A stretch of DNA of 64,000 nucleotides from Ideonella sp. A 288. GTDB lineage: Bacteria > Pseudomonadota > Gammaproteobacteria > Burkholderiales > Burkholderiaceae_C. The translations under genes and the position numbers were made by a program. This document shows positions 54,334 to 63,903 of the stretch, one piece after another. The DNA lies in assembly GCF_002198735.1 (NCBI RefSeq), contig NZ_MWLO01000139.1, positions 124,001 through 188,000 of the forward strand. Direction: 5' to 3'. A model generated the notes under the pieces. The model worked only from the letters and a program-made list of their open reading frames with translations. It did no database searches and was not told the origin of the DNA. Each line of letters begins with the position of its first letter. Position 1 is the stretch's first letter.

Positions 54334-55215
54334 ATGGACATGCACGACTCGCCTGAGGACGCCGGCCTGCTCAATTCCCTGCGCCGCGGCTGGCAGGCGC
54401 TGCCCCTTGGCGGTCGGCAGGCGGCTGGATTGCCGCTGCTGGCCGTGGGTGGGGCCGGCATCGGGTCGGTCGTCGGCCTGGGCCTGGGGGCGGTGCCCGC
54501 GGGCGCGCTGGCCGGCGCCGCGGTGGCCTTGCTGGCCGGTCCGCTGGGCGCCTGGCTCGGCAAGCCCGCGCCGGTCGTGGCCGACAAGCCGCCCGCTCCG
54601 CCGCTGCCGCCCGTGGCCGTCGAGGCGCCACCGCCCGCCCGCGCTGCCGACGCAGACAGCGGCGAGGTCATCCGCGATGCGCTCACCGGCGCCTTCACGC
54701 AACGGCACTTCATTGCCGCGGTCGACCGCGAGTGGTCGCGCATCCGCCGCCACGGCGAAGATGCCGCCCTGCTGATGATCGACGCCGACCACCTGCATCT
54801 GGTCAACAGCGCCCACGGCATCGAGTGCGGCGACGCGGTGCTGGTGCAACTCACCCGGCTCGTCAACGCCACGCTGCGACAGTACGACCTGATGGCCCGC
54901 TTCAACGCCGGGGTGCTGGTGGTCTACCTGCCGCACACCGACCCCATCGGCGCCATCGACGTGGCCGAGCGCATCCGCGACGGCATCGCCAACCACCGCA
55001 TGAGCTGGCCCACCGGGCCGGTCGCGGTCACGGTGAGCATCGGCGTGGCGGCCATCGGCGCCGACCACGCGGTGCTCGACGCCGTCATCAGCGAAGCCGG
55101 CACGGCGCTGCGAGAGGCCAAGCTGGCCGGCCGCAACTGCGTGCGCGCCGCCCCGGTGCCGCCCAAGCGCATGCCGTCGGCGGGCCAGCCGCTGGGCGAC
55201 CGCCGCGCGCATTGA
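54334..55215 (+). CDS. Membrane protein with degenerate GGDEF domain
   Basis: A 293-residue protein with hydrophobic Ala/Gly segments (~20-75) that probably span the membrane, a Pro-rich linker, and a C-terminal GGDEF fold (DALTGAFTQRHFIAAVDREW to SIGVAAIGADH). The signature position reads RFNAGVLVVYL instead of R-x-GGDEF, so the catalytic residues are lost and cyclic-di-GMP synthesis is not expected. It could be a binding or regulatory protein. Start ATG at 54334; ATG at 54313 is also in frame. Confidence 0.82.
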   Translation: MDMHDSPEDAGLLNSLRRGWQALPLGGRQAAGLPLLAVGGAGIGSVVGLGLGAVPAGALAGAAVALLAGPLGAWLGKPAPVVADKPPAPPLPPVAVEAPPPARAADADSGEVIRDALTGAFTQRHFIAAVDREWSRIRRHGEDAALLMIDADHLHLVNSAHGIECGDAVLVQLTRLVNATLRQYDLMARFNAGVLVVYLPHTDPIGAIDVAERIRDGIANHRMSWPTGPVAVTVSIGVAAIGADHAVLDAVISEAGTALREAKLAGRNCVRAAPVPPKRMPSAGQPLGDRRAH

Positions 55216-55263
55216 CGCCCTGACCGCGCGGCGGCCCGCGCTGCGGCCCGTGCCGCAAGGGCC

Positions 55264-56418
55264 TCAGCCCAGCCTCAGCGCCGAGCCCCGGCCCGTCATC
55301 TCGAGGTAGCCCAGGCCGACGCGACGGCCCGCGGTGTCGCGCAACTCCGACAGGCCCTCCCAGTACACCGCGCCGGTGCTGCCGCGGCTGTCCAGTTCCT
55401 GGGCGTCGAGCAGGGCCTCGAGTTCGAAGCGGCCCACCGGCGTGTCGATGCGCCAGCGCACCGGGTAGTGCGCCCCGGTGGCCGGGCTCGTCCACTGGCG
55501 CAGCGGCTCGAACGCCACCTCGCCCGCGGCAAACGCGCGCACCGCGCCGCCCGCCGGCCGGTGGCTGCCGCCGGCATGCACCGCGCGGCCGTCCGCCGTC
55601 CGCAGCACGAAGGCCATCAGTGCGCCGCCGTCGGCCAGGTTGATGCCGATCCAGTCCCAGCCCACTGCCTGCGGCGGCATCAGCCCGTCGCTCCACTCGT
55701 GGTCGAGCCAGGCCCGGCCCTGCAACGTGGACTCGCGGCCGTCCACCGTCACGCGGGCCTGGGTGTCGAGCTGTGGCTGGCTGTAGTAATGGCTGGCATG
55801 GGCCGGCGGCGCCTTCAGCGACCAGCCGGCCTCGCCCTGCAGCAGCAGCGGCTGCGTCGGCGCCATGCGCAGCACCAGCGTGAAGCCGGTCTCCGGCGCC
55901 GCCAGCCGGGCCGTGTAGGCGCCGTCGGCGCCGCGGTCCAGCTGCCAGGGGCCCAGGCGCAGGCGGGTGTCCCGTGTCGACGCCTGCGGGCCGGCGGCCG
56001 TCGCCACCCCGCCGGCCGGCGCCTCGCCCGACCAGCGCGCGTGGCGCTGCGCATGGCGGTGCCCGCCGCGTGCCGGCCAGGTGAGGGCGGCATGGCCGAA
56101 CAGCAGTTGCCGGGGCGCCAGCCGGCCGGGCAGGGTGAGGGCCAGGCCGGTGCGGCTGCGGAAGAAGGTGAGCTGGAAGCCGACCAGGTCCTGCGCGCTG
56201 CCAGCGCCCCCGGCGGCCGACGTGGCCAGCCAGCCGGTGGCGTACCACCACTCGATGCCGGCGCCGGGGTGGGCGCCGTGGTCCCGCGGGAAGCGCAGCG
56301 TGCGCCGCGGCGACACGGTGTCGTCGTCGGCCAAGGTGTCGGACGTCGACACCGCCGCGGCCGCCCAGGCCGACGGTGCCAGCGCCCACGCCAGGGCGGC
56401 GCGCCGCAGCGGGCTCAC
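55264..56418 (-). CDS. AttH/CrtC-type lipocalin-like protein
   Basis: A 384-residue exported protein. An N-terminal signal-like segment (RRAALAWALAPSAWAAAA) precedes GIEWWYATGWL, the hallmark IEWWYxxG motif of the AttH/CrtC (carotenoid 1,2-hydratase-like) family. A HEWSDG and WDWIGINLADG follow in the second lipocalin-like half. GTG at 56418 overlaps the permease stop (GTGA), so it belongs with the ABC permease and ATPase upstream. This matches AttEFGH-like systems, where AttH is the secreted/lipoprotein partner. Confidence 0.85.
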   Translation of the reverse strand: MSPLRRAALAWALAPSAWAAAAVSTSDTLADDDTVSPRRTLRFPRDHGAHPGAGIEWWYATGWLATSAAGGAGSAQDLVGFQLTFFRSRTGLALTLPGRLAPRQLLFGHAALTWPARGGHRHAQRHARWSGEAPAGGVATAAGPQASTRDTRLRLGPWQLDRGADGAYTARLAAPETGFTLVLRMAPTQPLLLQGEAGWSLKAPPAHASHYYSQPQLDTQARVTVDGRESTLQGRAWLDHEWSDGLMPPQAVGWDWIGINLADGGALMAFVLRTADGRAVHAGGSHRPAGGAVRAFAAGEVAFEPLRQWTSPATGAHYPVRWRIDTPVGRFELEALLDAQELDSRGSTGAVYWEGLSELRDTAGRRVGLGYLEMTGRGSALRLG

Positions 56419-58961
56419 CAGTCTTCCTTCACGGCCAGCACCGCCTGGCGAGAGGCCGCATGCCGCGCGCTGAACGCTGCGGTGGCGGCGCCGGCGGCCA
56501 GCACCACGCCGGCCAGCGCAGCGAGCCGCCAGCCGGGCAGGTGCATCGGCATGGTCCAGTGGAAGCTCTGCGGGTTGACCACGTGCACCAGCACCACGGC
56601 GATGGCCAGCCCCAGAGCCACGCCCACGGCGCAACCCGCGGCCAGCCAGGCCACCGATTCCAGCGTCACCAGCCACAACGTCTGCCGACGCGTCAGGCCC
56701 AGGTGGGCCAGCAGGCCGAATTCCTTGCGCCGCGCCAGCACCTGCGCCGACAGGCTGGCCGCCACGCCGACCAGGCCCACCGCGATGGCCACCGCCTGCA
56801 GGTAGCGCGTGACCGCGAAACTGCGGTCGAAGATGGCCAGCGAGATGCGTCGCAGCTCGGCCGTCCCCGCCGATTCGAGCGGGTGGTCGGGGCCGGCCAG
56901 CGCCGTCATGCCCTCGCGCACTGCCTCCACGCGCGCACCCGGCGCCAGCCAGATCGACAGGTCGTTCAGGCGCCGGTCGCCGGTCAGCCGCTGGTAGTCG
57001 CCCAGGTCCATCGCCACCGAGCCGAACTGCCGGGCGTAATCGCGCCACACGCCGCGCACCCGCGCCACCTGCTCGCCGCCGGGCAGCGGCAGGCGGATCA
57101 ACTGGCCGGCCGACCAGCCGTGGAGGGCCGCCGCCGGTTCGCTGACGAACACGCCCAGTTCGCCGTCGCGCGCCGGCAGCGCCGCGCCCAGCAGCGGCAA
57201 CTGGCGCTCTGGCGTGGGCAGCGCGCGGGCGATCAGCGTGACCGCGGGCTGGCGCGGGTCGATCGGCAGCGGCAGCACGCGCGCCGCGTCGACGCGGGCC
57301 ACGCCCGGCAGGGCCGCCACGCCGGCCGGCAGGCCCTCGGGCAGCGACGACTGCTCGGCCGCCGCGGCACTGGTGGCGCTGCGCGCATACAGGTCGGCCG
57401 GCAGCACCTGGCCCAGCCAGTCGGTCACCGCCTCGCGGAAGCTGGCCACCATCACCGTCAAGGCCACCGACAGCGCCAGGCTGGCCACCACGCCGGCCAC
57501 CGTGGCGCTGGCCGTCTGTCGGGCGTAGCCGGCGCGGCGCCAGGCCAGCCAGGCCAGCACCGGCTGCGGCGCGCTGCGGTGGGCCAACAGCGCCTGCACG
57601 GCCAGCGGCACCGCCACCACGCCGCCGGCCAGCAGCAGGGCCACCGACGCGTAGGCGGCCAGCGGCAACCCGGCCACCGGCGGCAGCAGCGCCAGCAGTG
57701 CGCCACCGGCCAGCAGCGCCGGCGCCGGCCAGCGCGGCACCGGCCGGGCCGAGGCGCCGCCCAGGCCCTTCAGCGCCAGCGCCGGCGACAGGCGCTCGGC
57801 CTGCCGTGCCGGCCACCAGGCGCCGGCCACCGCCGACAGCGTGCCCAGCACGCCACAGGCGGCCAGCGCCGGCAGCGGCCAGGCCAGGCGTGGCGCCACG
57901 CCGGGGAAGTAGCCGCCGCCCAGGTCGCCGCCCAGCAGGCGCAGCGCCAGTGCCGCCAATGCGGCGCCCAAGGCCAGGCCCAGCACGCTGCCGATGGCGC
58001 CCAGCACCGCGCTTTCGGCCAGGATCCAGGCCCGGCGCTCGCCGGCCGACAGGCCCAGCACGCCCAGCAGCGCCAGGGCCGGCGTGCGCTGCGCCACCGA
58101 CAGCGACACCACCGAATAGACCAGGAAGCCGCCCACCAGCAGCGCCACCAGCGCCAGCACGCCCAGGTTCACCCGGTAGGCGCGCGACAGGTTCGACACC
58201 CGCTGCACCGCGTCGTCGGCCGCGGCCACGCGCACGCCGGCGGGCAGCGCCAGCGTGGCCAGCCAGCGTTCGCGGTCGACGCCGGTGACCAGGCGCAGGT
58301 CGATGCGCGTCAGCCGCCCGCCGCGGCCGAACAGCTGCTGCGCCGCCGCCACGTCGACCACCACCATCGGCCCGCCGGCCGCGGCCACCGAGCCGGCCAC
58401 GCGCAGCGCATGCCAGCCGTCGGACGCCTGCAGCTCGACGACGTCACCATCGCGCGCTTCGAGCCGCGCCCGCGCGGCCGGGTTGAGCCAGGCCGAGCCG
58501 GGGTCGAGCACCGCCGTGAGCGCGGCGCCCGAGGCCGGCCGTGGCAGCAGCGCCGGCGCCAGGCGCGCCACCTGCAAGGCGTCGATGCCGGTGACGCGCA
58601 CGCCAACGCGCACAGGGCCGGGCTGCGACGCCGCTGGCGCCGCGGCGCCCACCCGGCGGGCGTGGCTGTCGATCTCCAGCACCGGGCTCGCGGCGGCCAC
58701 CTGCTCGTCGGCGGACAGCGCGTCGAGCAGGGCGTCGTCCAGGCCGTCGCGGCCGGTGGCGGCCAGCACCACGTCGGGCTCGCCGTTGGCCGAGCGCACC
58801 GCCTGCGAGAACTCGGCCAGCGCCGAGTGGTTGATCATCTGCACCGACGCCGCCAGCGCCACGCCCAGCGCCACCGCGAGCAGGGCCACGCCGTGGCGCC
58901 ACGGGTGGTGGCGCCATTCGGCGAGGGACAGCGGGAACAGGCGGCGCCACATGCGGGGCAT
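56415..58961 (-). CDS. FtsX-family ABC transporter permease
   Basis: An 848-residue permease with two FtsX domains, a fused form found in several LolCDE/MacB-like and AttFG-like systems. Hydrophobic helices lie near 20-40, 255-345, 400-450, 470-500 and 720-840, separated by two large periplasmic regions. The N-terminus reads WRRLFPLSLAEWRHHPWRHG. It pairs with the ATPase gene two positions upstream and the AttH-like gene downstream (overlap). Likely exports or inserts an envelope molecule (lipid, lipoprotein or peptide). Confidence 0.88.
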   Translation of the reverse strand: MPRMWRRLFPLSLAEWRHHPWRHGVALLAVALGVALAASVQMINHSALAEFSQAVRSANGEPDVVLAATGRDGLDDALLDALSADEQVAAASPVLEIDSHARRVGAAAPAASQPGPVRVGVRVTGIDALQVARLAPALLPRPASGAALTAVLDPGSAWLNPAARARLEARDGDVVELQASDGWHALRVAGSVAAAGGPMVVVDVAAAQQLFGRGGRLTRIDLRLVTGVDRERWLATLALPAGVRVAAADDAVQRVSNLSRAYRVNLGVLALVALLVGGFLVYSVVSLSVAQRTPALALLGVLGLSAGERRAWILAESAVLGAIGSVLGLALGAALAALALRLLGGDLGGGYFPGVAPRLAWPLPALAACGVLGTLSAVAGAWWPARQAERLSPALALKGLGGASARPVPRWPAPALLAGGALLALLPPVAGLPLAAYASVALLLAGGVVAVPLAVQALLAHRSAPQPVLAWLAWRRAGYARQTASATVAGVVASLALSVALTVMVASFREAVTDWLGQVLPADLYARSATSAAAAEQSSLPEGLPAGVAALPGVARVDAARVLPLPIDPRQPAVTLIARALPTPERQLPLLGAALPARDGELGVFVSEPAAALHGWSAGQLIRLPLPGGEQVARVRGVWRDYARQFGSVAMDLGDYQRLTGDRRLNDLSIWLAPGARVEAVREGMTALAGPDHPLESAGTAELRRISLAIFDRSFAVTRYLQAVAIAVGLVGVAASLSAQVLARRKEFGLLAHLGLTRRQTLWLVTLESVAWLAAGCAVGVALGLAIAVVLVHVVNPQSFHWTMPMHLPGWRLAALAGVVLAAGAATAAFSARHAASRQAVLAVKEDW

Positions 58962-59119
58962 GGTAGAGCCGATCGGCGGTGGGCGCGCCGCGAGGGGCGG
59001 GCGGGCCCGGCGCGAGGTGCTTCAGGGCGCTGTCGGAGCAGCGCGCTGCCGGAGCGGGGTGTATCGGCCTGTGCTGAATCGGCGCGGCGCGTCTGCTGCA
59101 CCGGTGCAACGGTACGCCG

Positions 59120-59887
59120 TCAGCGCGGCACCACGTAGTTGCGCGGGCCGAACAGATCGACGCCGCATTGCAGCTCGCGCGCCCAGTCGATGAACTCCTG
59201 CACCGCGGGGCCGGCCAGCGGCGCGCCGTGCTGCGGCACGATCATGTCGATCTTCAGCGTCTCGACCATGTCGGCCCAGCACCGCAGGATCTTGTTGCTG
59301 ACCATGTAGCGGCGGTGGAAGGCTTCCATGTGCGGCAGCACGTCGGCCAGCGCGCGCACCGGCGTGGCGCACTTCTTTCCCTCCAACATCGACACGCCCA
59401 GGTCGCCCGAGAACAGGATGCGCGACACCGGGTCGTAGAACTGGAAGTTGCCCTCGGCGTGCAGGAAGTGCGCCGGCAAGGCGACGATGTCGTGGCGGCC
59501 GATGCGGATGCGCATGCCGGCGTCGGGGATGCCGATGATGCGGCCCTCGGTCTTGCCCGGCTTGCAGAAGTGCGGCAGGAAGCGCTCCCACAGCGTGGAG
59601 ACGTAGATCTTGGCCTGCGTCGAGGTGGTCCAGCGGTCGAGCGAGGCCACGATGTCGGGGTCGGCGTGCGAGGCCAGGATGGCGCTCAGCTTGTTGGGCG
59701 GGAAGTGCCGCGTGACGCCTATGAACAGGTCGTTGTACGCCAGGTTGCCGCCGGGATCGATGATGGCCCCGGTGTGGTCGTCGACGATCAGGAACTGGTT
59801 GGCTTGTACCGCCTCGCCTCCGACATCGCAGAGGTCGTGGAACATCAGGCAGCTGTGTCCGTCTTGGTGGTAGAGCTCGGTGGGCAT
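59120..59887 (-). CDS. ODP-type metallo-beta-lactamase-fold protein
   Basis: A 255-residue member of the oxygen-binding di-iron protein (ODP/FprA-type) metallo-beta-lactamase superfamily. The di-iron motif appears as [14 protein letters not shown] (~89), then [16 protein letters not shown] and [10 protein letters not shown], and a late QHGAP. Relatives bind or reduce O2 at a di-iron centre. It has no flavodoxin domain. It lies between the ABC ATPase and its permease, same strand, gap 46 bp and 158 bp, an unusual place for a redox protein. Confidence 0.86.
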   Translation of the reverse strand: MPTELYHQDGHSCLMFHDLCDVGGEAVQANQFLIVDDHTGAIIDPGGNLAYNDLFIGVTRHFPPNKLSAILASHADPDIVASLDRWTTSTQAKIYVSTLWERFLPHFCKPGKTEGRIIGIPDAGMRIRIGRHDIVALPAHFLHAEGNFQFYDPVSRILFSGDLGVSMLEGKKCATPVRALADVLPHMEAFHRRYMVSNKILRCWADMVETLKIDMIVPQHGAPLAGPAVQEFIDWARELQCGVDLFGPRNYVVPR

Positions 59888-59933
59888 GGTGCCTGCACTC
59901 TAGACCCGATGCGGCCGCCGCGCTTGTCGGGCA

Positions 59934-60590
59934 TCAATCTTGGATGCCTGTGGCCGTGAGGCGCAGGCGCCGATCGGCACGCGCGGCGGCGGCCGAGGAA
60001 TGCGTCACGAGCAGGCAGGCCGCGCCCTGTTGCCGAACCTGGGCCTGCAGCACGTCGAGCATGCGCTCGGCGGTGCCGGGGTCGAGGTTGCCGGTGGGTT
60101 CGTCGGCCAGGATGAGCAGCGGCCGGTGCACCAGCGCGCGCGCCAGGGCCACGCGCTGCAACTGGCCGCCCGACAATTGCGCCGGCGTGCGCTCGCCCAG
60201 GCCGCCCAGTCCCACCGATTGCAGCAGATCGTGCACCCGCGCGGCATCCGGCTTGCCCAGCAAACGCAGCGGCAGGGCCACGTTCTCGGCCACCGACAGA
60301 TGCGGCAGCAGGTGGAAGGCCTGGAAGACGAAGCCCAGCGTCGTGCGGCGCAGCGCGGCGCGTGCCGGCTCGGGCATCGCGCGCACGTCCTGGCCGTCGA
60401 GCACCAGGCGCCCCGAATCGGCGTCGTCGAGCCCGGCGATGCAGTTCAGCAGCGTCGACTTGCCGACGCCCGATTCGCCGAGCAGCGCGACGAACTCGCC
60501 GCGCGCCAGCGCCAGCGACACGCCGGCGAAGACCGCCGTGTCGCCGTAGGCCTTGCACAGGCCCTCGACGCGGAGCAGCGGATCGGTCAC
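59934..60590 (-). CDS. LolD/MacB-type ABC transporter ATPase
   Basis: A 218-residue ATP-binding subunit. Walker [10 protein letters not shown] (~38), Q-loop [12 protein letters not shown], signature [15 protein letters not shown], Walker [14 protein letters not shown] and H-loop VTHSS are intact. The A-D-E-P-T-G-N-L-D and length are typical of the MacB/LolD subfamily, which drives FtsX permeases. GTG start at 60590 overlaps the miaA stop (GTGA), so it may be translated with miaA. The FtsX permease and AttH-like genes lie further downstream. Confidence 0.92.
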   Translation of the reverse strand: MTDPLLRVEGLCKAYGDTAVFAGVSLALARGEFVALLGESGVGKSTLLNCIAGLDDADSGRLVLDGQDVRAMPEPARAALRRTTLGFVFQAFHLLPHLSVAENVALPLRLLGKPDAARVHDLLQSVGLGGLGERTPAQLSGGQLQRVALARALVHRPLLILADEPTGNLDPGTAERMLDVLQAQVRQQGAACLLVTHSSAAAARADRRLRLTATGIQD

Positions 60591-61522
60591 GCCGGCACCT
60601 GCCCGGCCAGCAACTGCTCGGCCCGCGCCAGTGCCTGCGCGGCGGCATCGGCAGCGTCGCAGGCCACCACGGTGCGCTGCGGCATCGAGCGCAGCCAGGT
60701 CAGCTGCCGCTTGGCCAGTTGCCGCGTGGCGGCGATGCCCTGCGCGCGCAGCGGCGGCAGCCGGTCGGCGTCGAGCGCGGCCCAGGCCTGGCGGTAGCCC
60801 ACGCAGCGCATCGACGGCAGCCCGGGGTGCAGGTCGCCGCGCGCCCGCAGCACGCGCACTTCGTCGAGCAGGCCGGCGGCCAGCATGGCGTCGAAGCGCT
60901 GCGCGATGCGCTCGTGCAGCCAGGCGCGCGACGTGGGCTCCAGCGACAGCAGCGGCAGCGCCATGCCCGGCGTGCCGCCGCGGCCCTGCAGCGCCGACAG
61001 CGGCTCGCCGCTGAGCTGGAACACCTCGAGCGCGCGCTGGATGCGCTGCGCATCGTTCGGCGCCAGCCGCGCCGCGGTGACGGGGTCGACGCGCTGCAGT
61101 TCGGCGTGCAGCGCCGGCCAGCCCTCGGCGCCGGCGCGGGCGTCGAGGGCGGCGCGCAGGTCGGCATCGGCCGGTGGCATGGCGTCCAGCCCCTGCGTCA
61201 GGGCCTTGAAGTACAGCATCGTGCCGCCCACCAGCAGCGCATGGCGGCCGCGCGCATGCACCTCGGCGATGAGCCGCCGCGCATCGGCCACGAACTGCGC
61301 CGCCGAGTAGGCCTCGGTGGGGTCGAGGATGTCGATCAGGTGGTGCGGCACCGCCGCCTGTTCGGCCGGCGTGGGCTTGGCGGTGCCGATGTCCATGCCG
61401 CGGTAGACGATGGCCGAGTCGACGCTGACGATCTCCAGCGGCCAGCGCTGGGCCAGGGCCATCGCCAGCGCGCTCTTGCCGCTGGCGGTGGGGCCGGCCA
61501 GGCAGAGGGTGCGTGGGGTCAT
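60587..61522 (-). CDS. miaA: tRNA dimethylallyltransferase
   Basis: Adds a dimethylallyl group to N6 of A37 in tRNAs reading UNN codons. The 311-residue length is normal. [16 protein letters not shown] (Walker A, ~10), [48 protein letters not shown] and IQRALEVF are all family markers, and [13 protein letters not shown] ends it. ATG at 61522 gives the conserved start; an upstream in-frame codon lies inside the MFS gene. In many proteobacteria it is near mutL, as here. Confidence 0.96.
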   Translation of the reverse strand: MTPRTLCLAGPTASGKSALAMALAQRWPLEIVSVDSAIVYRGMDIGTAKPTPAEQAAVPHHLIDILDPTEAYSAAQFVADARRLIAEVHARGRHALLVGGTMLYFKALTQGLDAMPPADADLRAALDARAGAEGWPALHAELQRVDPVTAARLAPNDAQRIQRALEVFQLSGEPLSALQGRGGTPGMALPLLSLEPTSRAWLHERIAQRFDAMLAAGLLDEVRVLRARGDLHPGLPSMRCVGYRQAWAALDADRLPPLRAQGIAATRQLAKRQLTWLRSMPQRTVVACDAADAAAQALARAEQLLAGQVPA

Positions 61523-61544
61523 CGCGGTGGTCTCATGCGGCGCA

Positions 61545-62819
61545 TCATGCCGGGCTGGCCACGGCCTGGTGCGCCGGGCCGCGCGGCGGCTCGCCGTGCC
61601 AGCGCACCAGCGTCCAGGCCACCAGCGCGCTGCTGCCGGCGCCGACCGCCATGCCCAGGGCCAGTGGCCGCACGCTGCCATCGAGCGCGCGCCCCAGCCA
61701 CAGCCCGATGCCCGCGGCCACCAAGGCCAGGGCAAAGCCCGCCAGGGCCGACGCCAGCCCGGCCGCGTGCGGGAAGGGCGCCACCGCGCCGGCCTGGCCG
61801 CAGGGCTGGTGCACGCCGTGGCCCACGGCGAACAGGCACATCGGCACCATCAGCGCCCAGGCCGAGCGGAGGTCGAGCGCGGCCACCAGGGCCAGCGCCG
61901 CAGCGGCGGTGAGAGAGAAGCCGGCGGCGCGCGCCACGCTGCCGGCCAGGCCGTGGCGTGGCAGCCAGCGCCGGCACAGCAGCGTGCCGGCGATGTAGCT
62001 GACGCCCATCAGACTGAGCAGCGCGCCGGCCAGCGCTTCCGGCAGGTGCAGCACCTGGATCAGCACGATGCCCGAGCTGGCCAGCGCCACGAACAGCGCG
62101 CCGTAGGTGCAGCTGACCAGCAGCGTCCAGGCGCGGAAGGCGGGGTGGCGCAGCGTGGCCCCCACCTGGCGCAGCAGCGGCGCCAGGCGCGTGGCGTTGG
62201 GGTCGCGCTGGCGCACCGTCTCGGGCAGGCGCAGCGCCACCAGCGTGGCCAGCGCCGCGCCGCAGGCGGCCATCGTGGCGATGGCCGCGCGCCAGCCGAA
62301 GGCCGACACCAGCAGCCCGCCCAGCAGGGGGCAGGCGATGGCGATGAAGCCCAGGCCGGTGAGCGCGCGGGCCATCACGCCGGCGCCTTCGTGCGGCTCG
62401 TAGAGGTCGCGGATCATCGCCCGCGCGCCCACCACCGCCGCGGCCATCGACGCACCCTGCAGCGCGCGCCAGCCGATCACCGTGTCGATGCTGGCGGCCA
62501 GCATCGCGCCGGCGCTGGCCGCCGCATAGGCCACCAGGCCCAGCAGCATGATGGTGCGGCGTCCGAAGCGGTCGGACACCGGGCCCCACACCAGCTGCGC
62601 CAGGCCGAAGGCCAGGATGGTGGCCGACATCGTCAGTTGCACCGGCGCCATCGGCGCGTGCAGGTCGGCCGCCAGCGAGGGCAGCGCGGTGAGCATCATG
62701 TCGGTGGTCACCGGCTGCAGGCCCAGCAGCAGGGCGAGCATCAGCGCGGCCATGCCCGGCGTCATCGGCGCCGTCGGGGTCACGGGCGCCCTCGGCCGCT
62801 GCGCCACGAACGCGAGCAC
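61545..62819 (-). CDS. Bcr/CflA-type MFS efflux transporter
   Basis: A 12-helix major facilitator of 424 residues (GTG start at 62819; ATG at 62765 would give 406 and is equally plausible). Conserved features are [10 protein letters not shown] after the first helix, [17 protein letters not shown] (the G-x-x-x-D-x-x-G-R-R motif A) and [20 protein letters not shown] (motif C-like). The Bcr/CflA subfamily exports drugs such as bicyclomycin or sulfonamides. It lies 22 bp before miaA. Confidence 0.88.
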   Translation of the reverse strand: MLAFVAQRPRAPVTPTAPMTPGMAALMLALLLGLQPVTTDMMLTALPSLAADLHAPMAPVQLTMSATILAFGLAQLVWGPVSDRFGRRTIMLLGLVAYAAASAGAMLAASIDTVIGWRALQGASMAAAVVGARAMIRDLYEPHEGAGVMARALTGLGFIAIACPLLGGLLVSAFGWRAAIATMAACGAALATLVALRLPETVRQRDPNATRLAPLLRQVGATLRHPAFRAWTLLVSCTYGALFVALASSGIVLIQVLHLPEALAGALLSLMGVSYIAGTLLCRRWLPRHGLAGSVARAAGFSLTAAAALALVAALDLRSAWALMVPMCLFAVGHGVHQPCGQAGAVAPFPHAAGLASALAGFALALVAAGIGLWLGRALDGSVRPLALGMAVGAGSSALVAWTLVRWHGEPPRGPAHQAVASPA

Positions 62820-62829
62820 AAACGGCCCA

Positions 62830-63588
62830 TCAGAAGCGCTCGTCGGGCCGCAGGTAGCGCCACTGCCCGGCCGGCAGCTTGCCCAGCACGACGCTGCCGA
62901 TGCGCACGCGCTTCAGGCCGGTGACCTGCAGGCCCACCGCCTCGCACATGCGGCGGATCTGGCGCTTGCGGCCCTCGCGCAGCACGAAGCGCAGCTGGTC
63001 TTCGTTGGCCCAGCTGACCCGCGCGGGGCGAAGCTCGCGCCCGTCGAGCCACAGGCCATGCTGCAGCAGGGCGATCTTGTCGGGCGTCCAGGGGCCGGGC
63101 TGGGCCGGCACCACGCGCACCAGGTACTCTTTTTCGACGCGGCTGTCGTCGCCGATCAGCTGCTTGGCGATGCGGCCGTCCTGGGTGAGCACCAGCAGGC
63201 CGGTGGAATCGATGTCGAGGCGGCCGGCCGGCGCCAGGCCGCGCTGCTGGCCGGGGTGGAAGCGGGTCGGCGTGTGGTCTTCGGCCCAGCGGTTGGCGGC
63301 GGTGACCAGCACGCTGGCCGGCAGGTGACCGTCCTCGGCCTGGCCCGACACGTAGCCCACCGGCTTGTGCAGCAGCACGGTGACGCGCTGCGCCTGCTGC
63401 AGCCGGGCCGCGGGGTCGATGTCGATCACCGCGTCGGGTTGCACGCGCAGGCCCAGCACGGCCACGGTGCCGTTCACCGTGACCCAGCCGGCCTCGATCC
63501 ATTCGTCAGCCTCGCGGCGCGAGGCCAGGCCGCGTTCGGCCATCACCTTGGACAGGCGCACGCCTTCGGGGGAATCGGTGGGGGTCAT
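62830..63588 (-). CDS. rRNA pseudouridine synthase (RsuA/RluB/E/F family)
   Basis: A 252-residue enzyme that isomerises uridine in rRNA. An N-terminal S4 domain (RLSKVMAERGLASRREADEW) is followed by the catalytic domain with the essential Asp in AGRLDIDSTGLLVLTQDG, then KEYLV and EGRKRQIRRMCEAVGLQVTGLKRVRIG. The detail looks closest to RluF-like members, but the target base is not certain. ATG at 63588 begins before the S4 domain. The upstream small gene ends 12 bp away. Confidence 0.9.
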   Translation of the reverse strand: MTPTDSPEGVRLSKVMAERGLASRREADEWIEAGWVTVNGTVAVLGLRVQPDAVIDIDPAARLQQAQRVTVLLHKPVGYVSGQAEDGHLPASVLVTAANRWAEDHTPTRFHPGQQRGLAPAGRLDIDSTGLLVLTQDGRIAKQLIGDDSRVEKEYLVRVVPAQPGPWTPDKIALLQHGLWLDGRELRPARVSWANEDQLRFVLREGRKRQIRRMCEAVGLQVTGLKRVRIGSVVLGKLPAGQWRYLRPDERF

Positions 63589-63600
63589 GGGCGTCGTTCG

Positions 63601-63903
63601 TCAGTGGAGCCGGCGGCCGGGCGTGGCCACCTGGGAGGCGGCCCGCGCACCGAGCCGCAGGCCGGGCCGGTGCAGGGCCTGGATGCCGAAGGGTCCGCGC
63701 CGGGCGGCCCTGGCCAGGTGGGGTGTGCGGGCGATCGCCACGGTGCTGGCGTCGCCATCGGCTCCTGCCGCCTGCGCCACCTCGGCGCCGGCCGGCAGCC
63801 CGGCGATTGCAGCGCCGAGGCGGGATGGCAGGCTATTGTCGGTGATGGCGGCCCGCGCCCCTGCCCACACCGGGCGCACCGCGGCCGGCAGGCGGGGCGT
63901 CAT
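63601..63903 (-). CDS. Small hypothetical protein coupled to mutL
   Basis: An open frame of 100 codons starting with ATG at 63903, which overlaps the mutL stop (ATGA). The product, [20 protein letters not shown] at the start, is Ala/Arg-rich with no recognised domain or clear membrane segment. The start overlap and the lack of gap to the next gene favour a real gene, while the composition leaves the possibility of a chance frame. Confidence 0.4.
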   Translation of the reverse strand: MTPRLPAAVRPVWAGARAAITDNSLPSRLGAAIAGLPAGAEVAQAAGADGDASTVAIARTPHLARAARRGPFGIQALHRPGLRLGARAASQVATPGRRLH

